Positions 34,364 to 44,263 of a stretch of DNA of 64,000 nt are shown piece after piece. The stretch comes from Verticillium longisporum (lineage: Eukaryota; Ascomycota; Sordariomycetes; Glomerellales; Plectosphaerellaceae). The notes beneath the pieces are model-generated. The model searched no databases and was not told where the DNA came from. It saw only the letters and a list, made by a program, of their open reading frames with translations. The stretch is taken from positions 4,154,001 to 4,218,000 of the forward strand of contig JAETXT010000002.1 of the NCBI GenBank assembly GCA_019188255.1. The letters are read 5' to 3'. The position numbers and the translations under genes are program-made. Numbering within the stretch: the first letter of the stretch is position 1; every line of letters begins with the position of its first letter.

Positions 34364-36186
34364 CTACAGCTTTGGGTTGGAGAGCTGTCGCAGGCGGTTT
34401 CCGAAGACGAAAAACACCAGTGGCAGCGGGATCATGGCAACCGACAAAAAGGCCAGGAGGCTGTTGCCCCAGCCAAGACCGAGAGCATCGTACATCTGTA
34501 AACCCCCCAAAGGAAGCAAAGCCCCAGCAAGAGATCGCAAAACCGCCACTGCTGCAGTCACAGAGGCCGCTTAGCGGGGATATGTGTCGAGAAGGTAGTT
34601 TTGAACGCAGATCATGACGCCCATCAGGCCGCAGCTAAACACAACGACGCCAAGCATGGGTACGATCCAGTGAACACGATACTCGGCAGTCCAACCATAG
34701 ATGAAGAGCCCGACAGGCAGAACAATAGCGCAAGGCATGACGAGAGCAGGCGTCAATCGTACTTCAGGTGTAACCTCACCCCCCTTTGCCTGCCAGTGCT
34801 TGATCATGAAGTCGGACAGAGATCCAAAGGTCACGACACCAAACATCATGCCAATACCGGCTGGGAGGAAAGTAAGGCCGACCTCACCTTCATCAAAACC
34901 GTACTCATCCGCATACACGAAAGAGAAGGTTGCGAGCAGAAGGTAGAGGATACCATAGCCAATCGCGACATACAAAGCCATCAGCGTGACAATAGGTGTC
35001 ATGAAGAGAAGCTTTAGAGGTCGCGTTAAGGCAGCAATCCACATCTCCTTGGGTGTTTCGATGCTATCTCGCTTGCCCCGGAGGTTATGGTTATTAGTTT
35101 CCATCCGGAGACGGGCGGCTTTACGCTCGAGAAGAATAGGATGGCAAGTCTCTTTCAGGTAGAGAAAGGACAGTGGGACAAAAATGCCGGCCTGAAGAGT
35201 CTTAGTAACTTGGTCACTAGTTAGGCGTAAGAAAAACTCACCACAATGGCCACCACCCAGTATACCCAGCGCCAGCTTGTGGCTTGGATGAGGTAACCGC
35301 CAGCGACAGGTCCAACACAGGGGCCTAAAAGAGGCCCCAGGGCCCACGCGGCCATGGCTCTTCCTCTTTGCTCAACAGGCATCAAATCTGCGATGCTCCC
35401 GCTTCCAATAGTCACGGGAACTGAACCAGCGAGTCCCATGAGGAAGCGAAAGATGAGCATCATGCCAATATTCTGGGACAGAGCCGTCGCGACTGAGAAG
35501 ATGACAAAAAGAACGTTGCCCCAGTTATAAATCGGTGCGCGGCCAAAGGTCTCGCTCAGAGGTGCTACCTAAAAATCTCAAAGTTGATCAGATGAGGTCC
35601 ATCGGAGACAGAGTATCCATCGAAAAGGGTGAGAAATCATACAAGAAGCGGCCCGAATGCGAAGCCAAGGACGTATATAGACACGACAAACGTCGCCATT
35701 GTTGACGATGATTCGCCAAACTCGACCATGATAGCTGGAACACCTGGAGCGAACATGGAGGAGCCCTGAAAGACAGCATGTCAGCAGCCGAGAGACGGAC
35801 TGTGTCATGAGTCGTCGATCGTGAAGATATTTCTTACCAGTGGACTGTATCGAGCTCTGGTTAGCTTCGTGTCTGGCATCTCTTGCGGTGTTCTTTCCAT
35901 ACGTCACAAAAGTAAGGCCCGATATCAAGCCTATATTGAGCCATTTCCTAACGTCGGGCCAGTTCAATGGATTTTGAGGGTCATCTGGACCATCCCAGTC
36001 GACAGTGTTGGGGTTGCTTCCGGACTCAGTGGCACCATCTGGCTGGTTCTTGACCGCCTGAGGATCGACCCGTAGTTCAATGGCGGTCTGGCCAAGAACA
36101 GGTGACGATGACGTTTGTTGTTGCTCCACGTCCGTATCCGTCATGGTTGCGTTTGAGGAGCCCGAAAGAGGCCGAAGGCTGGACAT
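34364..36186 (-). pseudogene. DHA1-type MFS drug:H+ antiporter with a late premature stop; probable 7-nt microexon
   Basis: Plasma-membrane multidrug exporter family, about 521 residues if uninterrupted. Exons: 36186-35903, microexon 35844-35838, 35765-35643, 35568-35242 and 35191-34364. Splices give [21 protein letters not shown], the standard TM1-TM2 region. Later hallmarks are APLSETFGRAPIYNWG in loop 2-3, the antiporter motif LGPLLGPCVGPVAGGYL in TM5 and a cytosolic central loop near RKAARLRMETN. Codon TAA at 34573-34571 replaces the Tyr expected in NYLLDTYPR(Y)AASVTAA. Beyond it the same frame continues faultlessly for about 68 residues ([19 protein letters not shown]) to the natural stop. 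The truncated product would lack roughly the last two membrane spans. A strain-specific nonsense allele or a base-call error are the options. Confidence 0.82.
35838..35844 (-). other. Probable 7-nt microexon of the drug transporter
   Basis: Minus-strand TCCACTG, preceded by ...gctaaccagagctcgatacag and followed by gtaaga. Including exactly these 7 bases restores phase and the family sequence FVTPLGSSMF; larger alternatives using nearby AG sites give poorer protein sequence. Confidence 0.6.
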
Positions 36187-37218
36187 CGTGTGTTGTGCCG
36201 CGCCGGTGATTTGTGTTTTCTGGAAGCTTGCAGCTTCTGTGATGAAAGAACTCTGTCTGCAAATATGGTAAGGATGCTGCTATGAGAAGGCCAACGGTCA
36301 ATGTTTCCTATTTGTAGTCGGATATCGCAACAGCGTACACCTCACCACTCATAGAAAAAGGAGAATGACCCTCGCGCTCAAAAGAAATAGTCCGGGCTCG
36401 ACTATCTAATACATTTACTTTGAAACATTTTTCAAACCCATGGGCATCAAGTTTGTCGGGAATTACAGGCAGCGAGAGCCCGTCGTATTCGCGTTGGGCA
36501 TTTGCTTTGCTCCAGTGGGTTTCTTCCGAGGCGACCCACCTGGTGAGGGTGGCGCGTTGAAAGCCCGGATTCTTACAAGGCCCAAGCAAGGATTTAGTGT
36601 ACATCGGAATTGTTACCGCGGATAGTCTGCCGGCAATGCACCTCACCGACCATCTGCAAGCATCCATATCGAGGCAGGCATTCTGGACTTGTGGCCGGTG
36701 GTGTGACCCCAAGTCGTCAGGACGTTGTCGTGCCGCACGTCCCGGGCCTCAGAGGCAGTGACTTCCTCATCCTGTTACGACTACGAAGAGCGCCTAGTCG
36801 TCAGGGTTAACCTCCAAAGCAACATTTTTCATTATGCGATCCTAACCGTAGTTAATCGTAGTTGACCTCAGTGGAGACTACGGCTTCGTAGTCAGAAAAC
36901 ACATCATTTTGGGCAATGAAAAAAGAAATCAAAGGGACACACTCGATCACTTGAGACGAGGAAACTCTAGAAGGATAGGTATACAAGGTTATGATCAACA
37001 TCTCAAGGGGCAGACAAAACTTCATTCTTGCTCAATGGAGATGCATGACGCTTTCCCCGACTCCGCTGATCAATCTAGTGTTCGTTCGAGTATATCCCGG
37101 GGCCATTCCCCGAAGTCGCAACTGATAGCTTGAAACGAGCTGGCTGATTGGTAAAGTAGCCACTTCTTGTTTGAGTTTTTAAGTTTTACGCTCTTAGCGT
37201 CTCATGTACGTGCCTCGT
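36187..37218. other. Intergenic; drug transporter promoter and an unrecognised open frame
   Basis: On the minus strand 36712-36308 is open for 134 codons. Its second half reads protein-like (FKVNVLDSRARTISFEREGH) but matches no family I know. It could be a decayed exon. Nothing else is supported. Confidence 0.25.
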
Positions 37219-37233
37219 AGTCAAGTACTTTGT

Positions 37234-37476
37234 TGTAGAGTGTCAGGTGGCCCTGCGGAGCTACCAAGCAGGGGGTCGGTCAGGGGCTAAGGGTTACGAG
37301 AACGCCTATATATAAGGACTGCGGAGGGCCCTCCAAGCTGCGGAGGGCCCTCCAACCTGCGGAGGGCCAGAATTCAGATGTATTCCGACCCCCGACCTAT
37401 ATTCTATTGCCCGCGGACTACGTAGAAGACCTCTTCACTCTGCTCCAAATCAAGCACTGACAATTACACCTACGCC
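37234..37476 (+). repeat. LTR-like segment (possible solo LTR) with internal TATA box and tandem palindromes
   Basis: Begins TGTAGAGTGTCAGG and ends CACTGACAATTACA; these termini are imperfect inverted copies of each other and obey the TG...CA rule of retrotransposon LTRs. A TATA box (tatatataagg) lies near 37306-37316, followed by the 19-bp repeats. No clear 5-bp target duplication is visible, so the boundaries and the LTR nature are tentative. Confidence 0.35.
37319..37368 (+). repeat. 19-bp tandem repeat, 2.6 copies, each containing the palindrome GGAGGGCCCTCC
   Basis: The unit CTGCGGAGGGCCCTCCAAG is at 37319-37337, again (last base C) at 37338-37356, and a partial copy is at 37357-37368. 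The 12-bp palindrome is perfect in the two full units. Confidence 0.85.
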
Positions 37477-38458
37477 TATATAATGAGTGGTACTAGCCAG
37501 TTTCCTGCAGACTTTATCTTCTGGCCGGTCGTCAGCAGTGCCCATGAGACAGCCTCTCTGCTCTGTTTGGGACTAAACGGGAAAGGTTGTGTAAGTTTTT
37601 GTAAGCAGGGTGTTGCATAGCTTGCTTTGCCTCATGTCGATCTCGAGCATGTCCAGCGGCGGGTCAAGGCATTGCCCGGAGACTTGCCGGGCCCGGTGCA
37701 GCTTGCAATCTGATTGGTCGTCTATGGGTTGAAGATAACGCAGACACAGTATCGTGTTCACAAGCTTTCAAGCTTTGCCCCCGTACACCAGCGATTCACA
37801 GCATTGTCACTGTAGTTAGCATACAGAACCATTATATATGTGTCCAAAATTTGACTGGTTGCTGTCCTTTTCCGCCGTCCCACTGTCGACCATTTGGTGT
37901 ACTGAGACCACTTCGGTACCAAAAGAATGGGAGACGGATCTCGGTTTTCGGGGAAGTTAAGCATCACTACCCTTCTCGGAAACGGTCGCGATGCGCTCGT
38001 CGATGGGCTTGTTACCATCGAAAAGATTTATCCCCATGCTGACGGCTGCTGCGGTAACGTTCTCGCGTGCCACGTTACCCTTTGCGCTAGCATGACCCAG
38101 GCGAAATCTTTTGTCCTCTCATCATCCGTGTGGTCACTCACTGGTCCCAGCTTGACTCGCGTAACTCAGCCATCTGATTGGCCCATGGTGAGGGGGAGCG
38201 GCACATTCTCCCCCCACGAACACCAGGATTCACATTCAATCTGCGGCTTCATTCCAGAGCTGTGCTTAATGGCATCACAATGCTTCGTAGCCGCGCGGCA
38301 AGCTCATCAACGATTCTCCGACGTGTGGCAGAAACCCCAGTACTGAACCCTGCCATGACAAGGTCCACTGGTGACTACATCAGAGCGCAACGACCCATCG
38401 TCTCGTCTCACCTGGTCAGCCTCTTGAATCACGATACGACCTTGACTCGGAACTGAAA
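37477..38458. other. Intergenic, no supported gene
   Basis: Open frames at 37758-38018 (-) and 37927-38346 (+) overlap in opposite directions and show no family features. Confidence 0.4.
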
Positions 38459-39795
38459 ATGGCGGACCCTTTGAGTATCACTGCCTCGATTCTTGGCGTC
38501 GTGACAGCCGCCATCGCGACGACAAGGTCCTTGAAGGAGACTGTCTAGCGCTTCAGGGACCGTGACAGGACTCTGCGAAGACTTGTGGAGCAGCTCATTG
38601 ATCTCATCGCCGTCTTGGACGCGCTGAAGGAGGTAGCGCATGTTGAAGCGTCAATGCTGGCACTTCTGGAAGGACCCTTCGATCGTTGCGGTCAACTGTG
38701 TCACGAGTTTCAAGTGGCCATGGAAGATTTCAACGGAAAATCGAATATTGGCTTTCGAGATTGGACAAAGATGGAGTTTATGAAGGGTGACATTAACGAA
38801 TTCATGGATACTCTTTCTGGATACAAGTCGACGATTTCCGTCGGACCGGGCACGCTTACATTGTATGTCATCCTGTCTAGTGCAATCGATGGATTGCGAC
38901 TGAATTCCCGTCACAGGCAAATGTCCAAGGCCAGCCACGACGTTCTGGAGCGTTACAGCGAGATGGTTCAGAATACCTCACACGACCTCAAGATTCATCT
39001 GCAACGCATTGACGAAAAGATGGCGCTGTTCACCTCTGAGATTCCCAACACTTCTGACATTGACCTCAAAGACGAGCGAGCAGTGACTGCGCACTGCATT
39101 CGCATATGCGAGGATGCTCAGTCGTATCTCGACTCTTTGGTTGAGCGGGAGCGACAGGCCCAGGTGCAAACGCCGCCACCGGATCCTGCGGCGACTGAGT
39201 TGCCTTATTTCGAAGTGCGCCGCGAGACACACAAGGTCCTCGGCGAGAATCGAGATAGCATCGCCAAACACATCGGTCGTCTCCGTGAGCGCTTAGAACG
39301 GCTGGCGTTGGATGGGAACTCTGGCGGCGAGCTGGGGAGGAATCAATTAGAACAGGACATTAAGGCTTCGATTCAATGTCTAGAGGTCTGTAAACTTGCC
39401 TCTGGTGAGGTATCCCGTCAGAGGATAGACACGATTGGCGAGGTCGTCGCCGATGGGGATAGCGATCAAGGGATAGCGATCAAGTCGTGGTCACAACGTG
39501 GGCAGACGTTTTCGACGTCAAGAAGGCGCTATCAAAGGGCATGTCGGCGCAGTTGATCGGTTCGATGACGGACGAATCGCTCCGCCAAATGTCGCAAGAC
39601 CGATATCGAAGTCGTTTCGGTTCGTCGGCGAGGACTGAAAACGACGTGAGTACCTCAGATACCATTGTCGACAATTCGGGCACTCATGGTCACCTCTCGC
39701 ATCAGGTCGCTCTCGACAGCCGGCGACGAAAACCTGATGTCAGAGCCAGGGCAGGTCCTAATGAGATGAGGAAAAGGACAATGGAAGGAGAATAG
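38459..39795 (+). pseudogene. PigL_N-type (azaphilone cluster protein L N-terminal-like) fungal protein, disrupted
   Basis: The ATG at 38459 opens with MADPLSITASILGVVTAAIA, the hydrophobic N-terminal hallmark of a widespread fungal family often seen at the start of STAND/NACHT-ankyrin or stand-alone helical proteins. The body is helical (ALLEGPFDRCGQLCHEFQV; FRDWTKMEFMKGDINEFMDT; LQRIDEKMALFTSE). An intron at 38863-38916 (gtatgt...cacag, 54 nt) is probable. Two lesions: TAG at 38546-38548 in place of the residue before RFRDRDRTL, and a 14-bp tandem duplication (39457-39470 repeated at 39471-39484) that shifts the frame. Beyond it, in the alternative frame, the sequence resumes normally (VVVTTWADVFDVKKALSKGM) to a stop at 39793-39795. 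Likely a pseudogene. Confidence 0.85.
39457..39484 (+). repeat. 14-bp tandem duplication inside the PigL_N-type pseudogene
   Basis: GGATAGCGATCAAG occurs twice head to tail. Removing one copy restores the reading frame into VVVTTWADVFDV. Confidence 0.9.
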
Positions 39796-40352
39796 AAGGA
39801 TGCCGAGTAGTGTCATGCGGATAGTTCTCGATAGCAATGCCCCCGACGCACACGCTACTGCATTCTCGGAGCCAACCTGCCTGCGGCCCGGCCTCGTGAA
39901 GTGGCGTGGTGCACAACCCCGGAGCTGGGCACCGGGGCTGCCGGAGCGTGGGCAGAGCTTTCGGTCAGCGGACATGTGCCACCCGGTCCATTGCGCCTCA
40001 GACCCCAACAGTGCGCCGCTCAGACATTCGTCTACACTGCCATGGTATATTCACCTCCGTGAGGAACGCCGGTAGAGGACCTGCTGCGCCCTTGGTAGCG
40101 GAGGCGGGGGCAGCAAGAACTTGGCTGGAAAAGAGGGAGCTGGTTGACCAGGTCGAAGCATCTATATGAACATACCGAGCAAGCTGCCAAATATCTAGCA
40201 TGTATGATACTGCGATATAGTCAAGACTAAAGAAGATATCTGTCTTCTACAAACATGTAGTACACCACACCTCATGGGCCAGTACTCCTTTGTCCCGTCC
40301 ACCCATCATCCTCTACCACTCCTCCAATGTCCTGTTCCCCCAGCCTCTGTCC
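39796..40352. other. Intergenic, no supported gene
   Basis: Convergent 3' flanks of the PigL_N-type pseudogene and the oxidoreductase; no feature seen. Confidence 0.45.
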
Positions 40353-41393
40353 CTACTTCTCCCCTCCCACCACCTTAACAATCACCTTCCCCTGACACCT
40401 GTCCGTCTTCAGCCTTTCATACGCCTCCTTCACCTGAGCAAACCCGTACTTCGAATCCACCACCGTCCTCAACTTGCCCTCCGCCATCCAGTCCACGATC
40501 GGCCTCACATACTCCGTCGACTGCTGCGCCATGCCCAGCACGAACCGCCTCCTCTGGCCCCCTAGGAATCCCGGCAGCAGCCGTCCGCGCAGGATGTTCC
40601 ACACGCTCCCCGCCGACATGCGCCCGCCGACATAAGCATATACGCCGCCTTCGCGTGGGACCTCGTGAGACCGCTTGTACAGGTCTGTGGGCGAGTTGCC
40701 GATATTGTCAACGATGAGAGCCCACTTCTCCGTGCCGGCGCTTCCACCTTGCTTGATGAGGCTCGCAACCACGTCCTCTTTCTTGTAGTCAATCACCTCG
40801 TCGGCGCCCAGCCCCCGGCAAAAGTCCACCTTGGCCGTCGAGCACGAGACGGTGACGTGGCAGCCGAGCAGCTTCGCAATCTGAATCCCATGTGTGCCCG
40901 TGCCGCCGCTGCCACCATTGATGAACACCCTGTCCCCGGCCTTGACGTACGGCTGGATGCTCTGCAACGCCGTCAACCCTGTCGTCAGCGCCCCGGCCGC
41001 CTCGTCTAAATCCGCCCCATCCCCGAGCCTCACACAGCTTTCCTTGTCCAGCACGGCGTACTCCGACAGCGCGCCTGCACTGCTAAAGGGTTTCAACCAG
41101 CCCACCACATGGTCCCCTGCTTTAAGCCCCTCCACGCCCTCGCCGATCGCGACGACCGTCCCGCTGAGGTCGCCGCATGGTATTTTGGGGAAGCTGAACA
41201 TGGCGCGGGCGGCGAGGCCGAGTTCGGGCATTTTGTAGTCGACTGGGTTGAGGCCGGCGCTGGCCACTTTCACGAGGACCTGGCCCGGCTGCAGGCTCGC
41301 GGCGTCAGGCCGGGGGACGTCGGTGGCCAGCCGGAGGGTTTTGGTGATGGGCCCGTGGGCCGTGAATTGCCACGCCTTCATTGTTTCGGCCAT
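40353..41393 (-). CDS. MDR-superfamily NAD(P)H quinone-oxidoreductase-like enzyme, 346 aa
   Basis: Cytosolic medium-chain reductase. A single exon from ATG 41393 (MAETMKAWQF; Met5 is an alternative). The GroES-like N-terminal domain spans about residues 30-120 (GQVLVKVASAGLNPVDYK; PCGDLSGTVVAIGEGVEGLKAGDHVVG). The Rossmann domain has the nucleotide-binding loop INGGSGGTGTHGIQIAK (about 158-174), then CHVTVSCSTAKVDFCRGLGADEVIDYK, typical of the zeta-crystallin/RTN4IP1-like branch. The structural-zinc cysteine cluster and catalytic zinc ligands of alcohol dehydrogenases are absent, so it is a zinc-free reductase. The family acts on quinones, enals or enoyl groups; the substrate is not evident. 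Intact, ordinary length. Confidence 0.9.
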   Translation of the reverse strand: MAETMKAWQFTAHGPITKTLRLATDVPRPDAASLQPGQVLVKVASAGLNPVDYKMPELGLAARAMFSFPKIPCGDLSGTVVAIGEGVEGLKAGDHVVGWLKPFSSAGALSEYAVLDKESCVRLGDGADLDEAAGALTTGLTALQSIQPYVKAGDRVFINGGSGGTGTHGIQIAKLLGCHVTVSCSTAKVDFCRGLGADEVIDYKKEDVVASLIKQGGSAGTEKWALIVDNIGNSPTDLYKRSHEVPREGGVYAYVGGRMSAGSVWNILRGRLLPGFLGGQRRRFVLGMAQQSTEYVRPIVDWMAEGKLRTVVDSKYGFAQVKEAYERLKTDRCQGKVIVKVVGGEK

Positions 41394-42932
41394 TGCAGGC
41401 TTGGCACCGGCGATCGTGACGGATATCTGCCAAGGTGTTTGTGTTCTTACTTCGGAGTCTCCTGCTGCCGAACTGACAGACGCTTGTTCGTTCTCTTTTC
41501 GTTTTTGTCTTTTTCAGGTTCTGAGGTAGCGAGTAATAGTAGAGTAGTGCTTCGACGCGTTGCAGTTCAAGTCGACGAATTGTTGACAGGTGGAGCAAGA
41601 GATAGCACAGGTTGAATTACCAAACGACAGCTATCCCCCCTTTTTGTTAGCTGGACAGGCCTCCTCAAGACGCAAGACCGGTCCTTCCGCTCGCGTAGGG
41701 CGGACTTCCTTTGCTCTTAAAGCGGACATTCTTTACTCGTAGAGCGGGTTCTCATTGCTTCAGGAGCCGATTTATGTTGCCTAATAACGAATGCAATGCA
41801 AGTCCGCTCGACCTCCGCCGCTAGGCATTTTGCTTGCGGACCTGCTAACCCCCATACCAGAGGAACCGTAGCGAAGCCATGGAGAGAGCGGTGAAGGGGA
41901 GGGGGGGCAGCTTGAACACTCAGGGGTCGGAATATGAAGGCCGGGTGCTTCAGCACGCAGCCAAGGGAACATGGCCCACCAGGTCTCGACATCTCAAGTG
42001 TCTGGTGTTGGCCATGGCAACCCCTGTCGCACGCTATGCATTGTCCTCCAGCTGGACCTCGATGGTATACGCCGGGACTTTGCTAGGTAAAAACTCGAAG
42101 AGGGGAAGGATAATAGTATTCTAATATAGGTAGCAAACTTGAATTCAAATGTCTTCGTTTCACGTTTATACTTAGGTAGTCTAAAGGTATCGCTCCAGGA
42201 GGTATTACCCTATTCATCTAAACAATTAATTTTTATAGCGGGACTTCTTAATGTAGTAATTTAGCCTAGCCGTAAGAGTACAGGCTAGAGGAGTGCATCG
42301 GGAACGTCTCGGGTCTAGGTCTTGAGGCTGCTACATGGTCACGCCTAACGGAATCTTTAAGTGGATGGCAGGGCGTAGCAGTCTGCCAAGGGTTCAAAAG
42401 ATGTTAAGACAACTATAGACCGCTATACCTCACTAAATCCTCTAATACGAAGCCTAACACGAGAATGAAGCTGGGTGGGTGAATCTCACAAAGACATGTC
42501 TATTTGTCGAGTGCAGGCCGCAATGTCATGCGTTTTCCAGGGACACATCATGCGGCCTCTTCGTGAGCCATGATCCTCTGGACAGAAGAATGAGCATGAC
42601 ATGGACAGGAGACGCCATGCTTTAGGGTCCAGAAGCTAGGATGCTCGCCCTGTTAGCCTAGAAGTCATCGACGTAGCTCCCACTTGAGGCATTGTTCCAG
42701 GTCATCTGACTCCGTTACGCCGTTACCCCTAGACAGGAGCCATGCCCGGGGTAATTCGTGGGCTATCCTGTATCCTGGTGAGTTTGTTGAGCACGGACCA
42801 TCTGCAACTGAGTCGTCAGTATCCTGCCCCAGCTGGTGATCACACCCACTCCCCCTCATCGCCGTCTTGCTCCAGTTCCCAGGTCAACAAGCTGTAGAGC
42901 TTGTCCAGAGTTCCATCTTCTGCCGCCACGCT
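41394..42932. other. Divergent intergenic region of the oxidoreductase and C2H2 genes
   Basis: No gene. It holds the degenerate repeat at 41681-41757 and a locally AT-richer tract (42100-42260). Confidence 0.45.
41681..41757 (+). repeat. Degenerate tandem repeat of about 24 bp, three units
   Basis: Units read roughly GCTCGCGTAGGGCGGACTT, GCTCTTAAAGCGGACATTC and CTCGTAGAGCGGGTTCTC; each has an AG(A/G)GCGG core followed by a T/C-rich spacer. Confidence 0.5.
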
Positions 42933-44245
42933 ATGCGCTTCGAGTGTGATTACCCGGACTGCAACCGCTCGTATCTCCGGAAAGAACACCTTTCAAGACA
43001 CCAGCGCAACCACGCCAACCTTCGATCCTTCGCCTGCGCTGCATGTCCAGCCACCTTCAACCGCAGGTGAGCTCAATTTGTCTCATTCGGACCGCGCGCA
43101 CTGGAGTGACGTGACTCGCAGCGATCTTTTGCACCGCCATGAGGCCCTGAATCACGGGCAGCCTGCCGACCCGGTCGACCCGGTAGTGGCAGAGGGGAGC
43201 AGCGGGGCCGTGACGCTCAGCGGCCCGTCGAATATCCTCCCCAAGATCAAGGAATCAGCCGGACCGACATATCTTGACTTGTCAGCAAAGTCACGAAGCG
43301 AGCTGCTCGACGACCCCGACCGGGTCGAGCTGCAGAACCTCTATTTTACCAAGTTCCACACAGACTGGCCCATACTCGACAAGGATGATTTCTACCACAC
43401 CCCGCAACCACCATCACTCGTGCTATCTGTCCTGGTTGTGGGTATGTACATGAAAGGCACACCCGAAGCCAATTCTATGGCGCTCAAGTACCACGAAGTG
43501 CTCATCAAGAGCGCCCTCCACTTTGTGAGTCCACTCTCCGCTCTCATGGCAAACTCCCTGTGAGGTAGAACGCTCACGAAGAAGCGCAGTTCAACGTTAT
43601 AATGCCCCTCGTGCCGACGCCCGCCCCGCGGCTGGATCTCCTGCCCGAGATCCAAATCCTGATGCTTCCCGTCATACTAGCACTGTACTGCTGCAGTGAC
43701 GGGCCATATCTTCTTCAGGTGCATGTGCAACAAGCACCTCTTCACACTCCTTGAGAATATGGGTGTCTTTGATCAACGCAGGATCGATGCCGAGGTGTCG
43801 AGCGAGACGCATCGAGAGCAGTATCAGCGGTTGGAAACCCCTCCCGACTATCATGTCGACTTCGCAGGCCATATTTGCTGACGAGACCAGGTTGGCGCTC
43901 ATGCAACTGAAGCTGTATCTCCACGTGAGCACGCTCATCATCGAACGGAACGCACAGTTCACGCTCAACAGCCTGCTGAGCCCTGCCAAGGTCAACGTTC
44001 GGGTACCGGTGCTGGGGCGCACCAAGCTCAGGGACGCAGGCGGCGCCGTCCGACGAGGCCCGTCGCTTCTCGTGGGGAGCTTGTTCGCCAAGGACGCGGA
44101 TCCGAGGAACTTCAGGGACATCTCCGAGATCGTAGCTTGGGACTTTGCATTAGGCATGGCGCTGGGGTGCTATCTGGCTCGGGAACCCGGCGAGACCGAG
44201 ACTGAGTTGATTCAAAGGACGAAGCCGTTTCTCGTATTGCGCTGA
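42933..44245 (+). CDS. C2H2 zinc-finger fungal transcription factor; 3' gene model unresolved, possibly disrupted
   Basis: The ATG at 42933 starts MRFECDYPDCNRSYLRKEHL, the first of two tandem C2H2 fingers. Exon 1 ends at 43066 inside finger 2 (FACAACPATFNR) and splices over gtgagc...ctcgcag to exon 2 (43122-43524), completing SDLLHRHEALNH. Exon 2 continues into the regulatory domain (LQNLYFTKFHTDWPILDKDDF; LVLSVLVVGMYMKG). Exon 3 starts at 43569 (NAHEEAQFNVIMPLVPTPAP). After SDGPYLLQ (about 43714) the likely continuation NMGVFDQRRIDAE is in another frame, and the last 340 bases (ADETRLALMQLKLYL to FLVLR, stop by 44245) in a third. Very short introns could join them, but frameshifts are equally likely. 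N-terminal half confident; integrity doubtful. Confidence 0.6.
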
Positions 44246-44263
44246 AATGACGCCCGTTGGTAT

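Noticed and set aside
43672..44157. 161-codon minus-strand frame with protein-like runs (MRLARHLGIDPALIKD)
   Set aside because: It is antisense to the C2H2 factor, and the plus-strand frames there give regulator-like sequence (MGVFDQRRIDAE).
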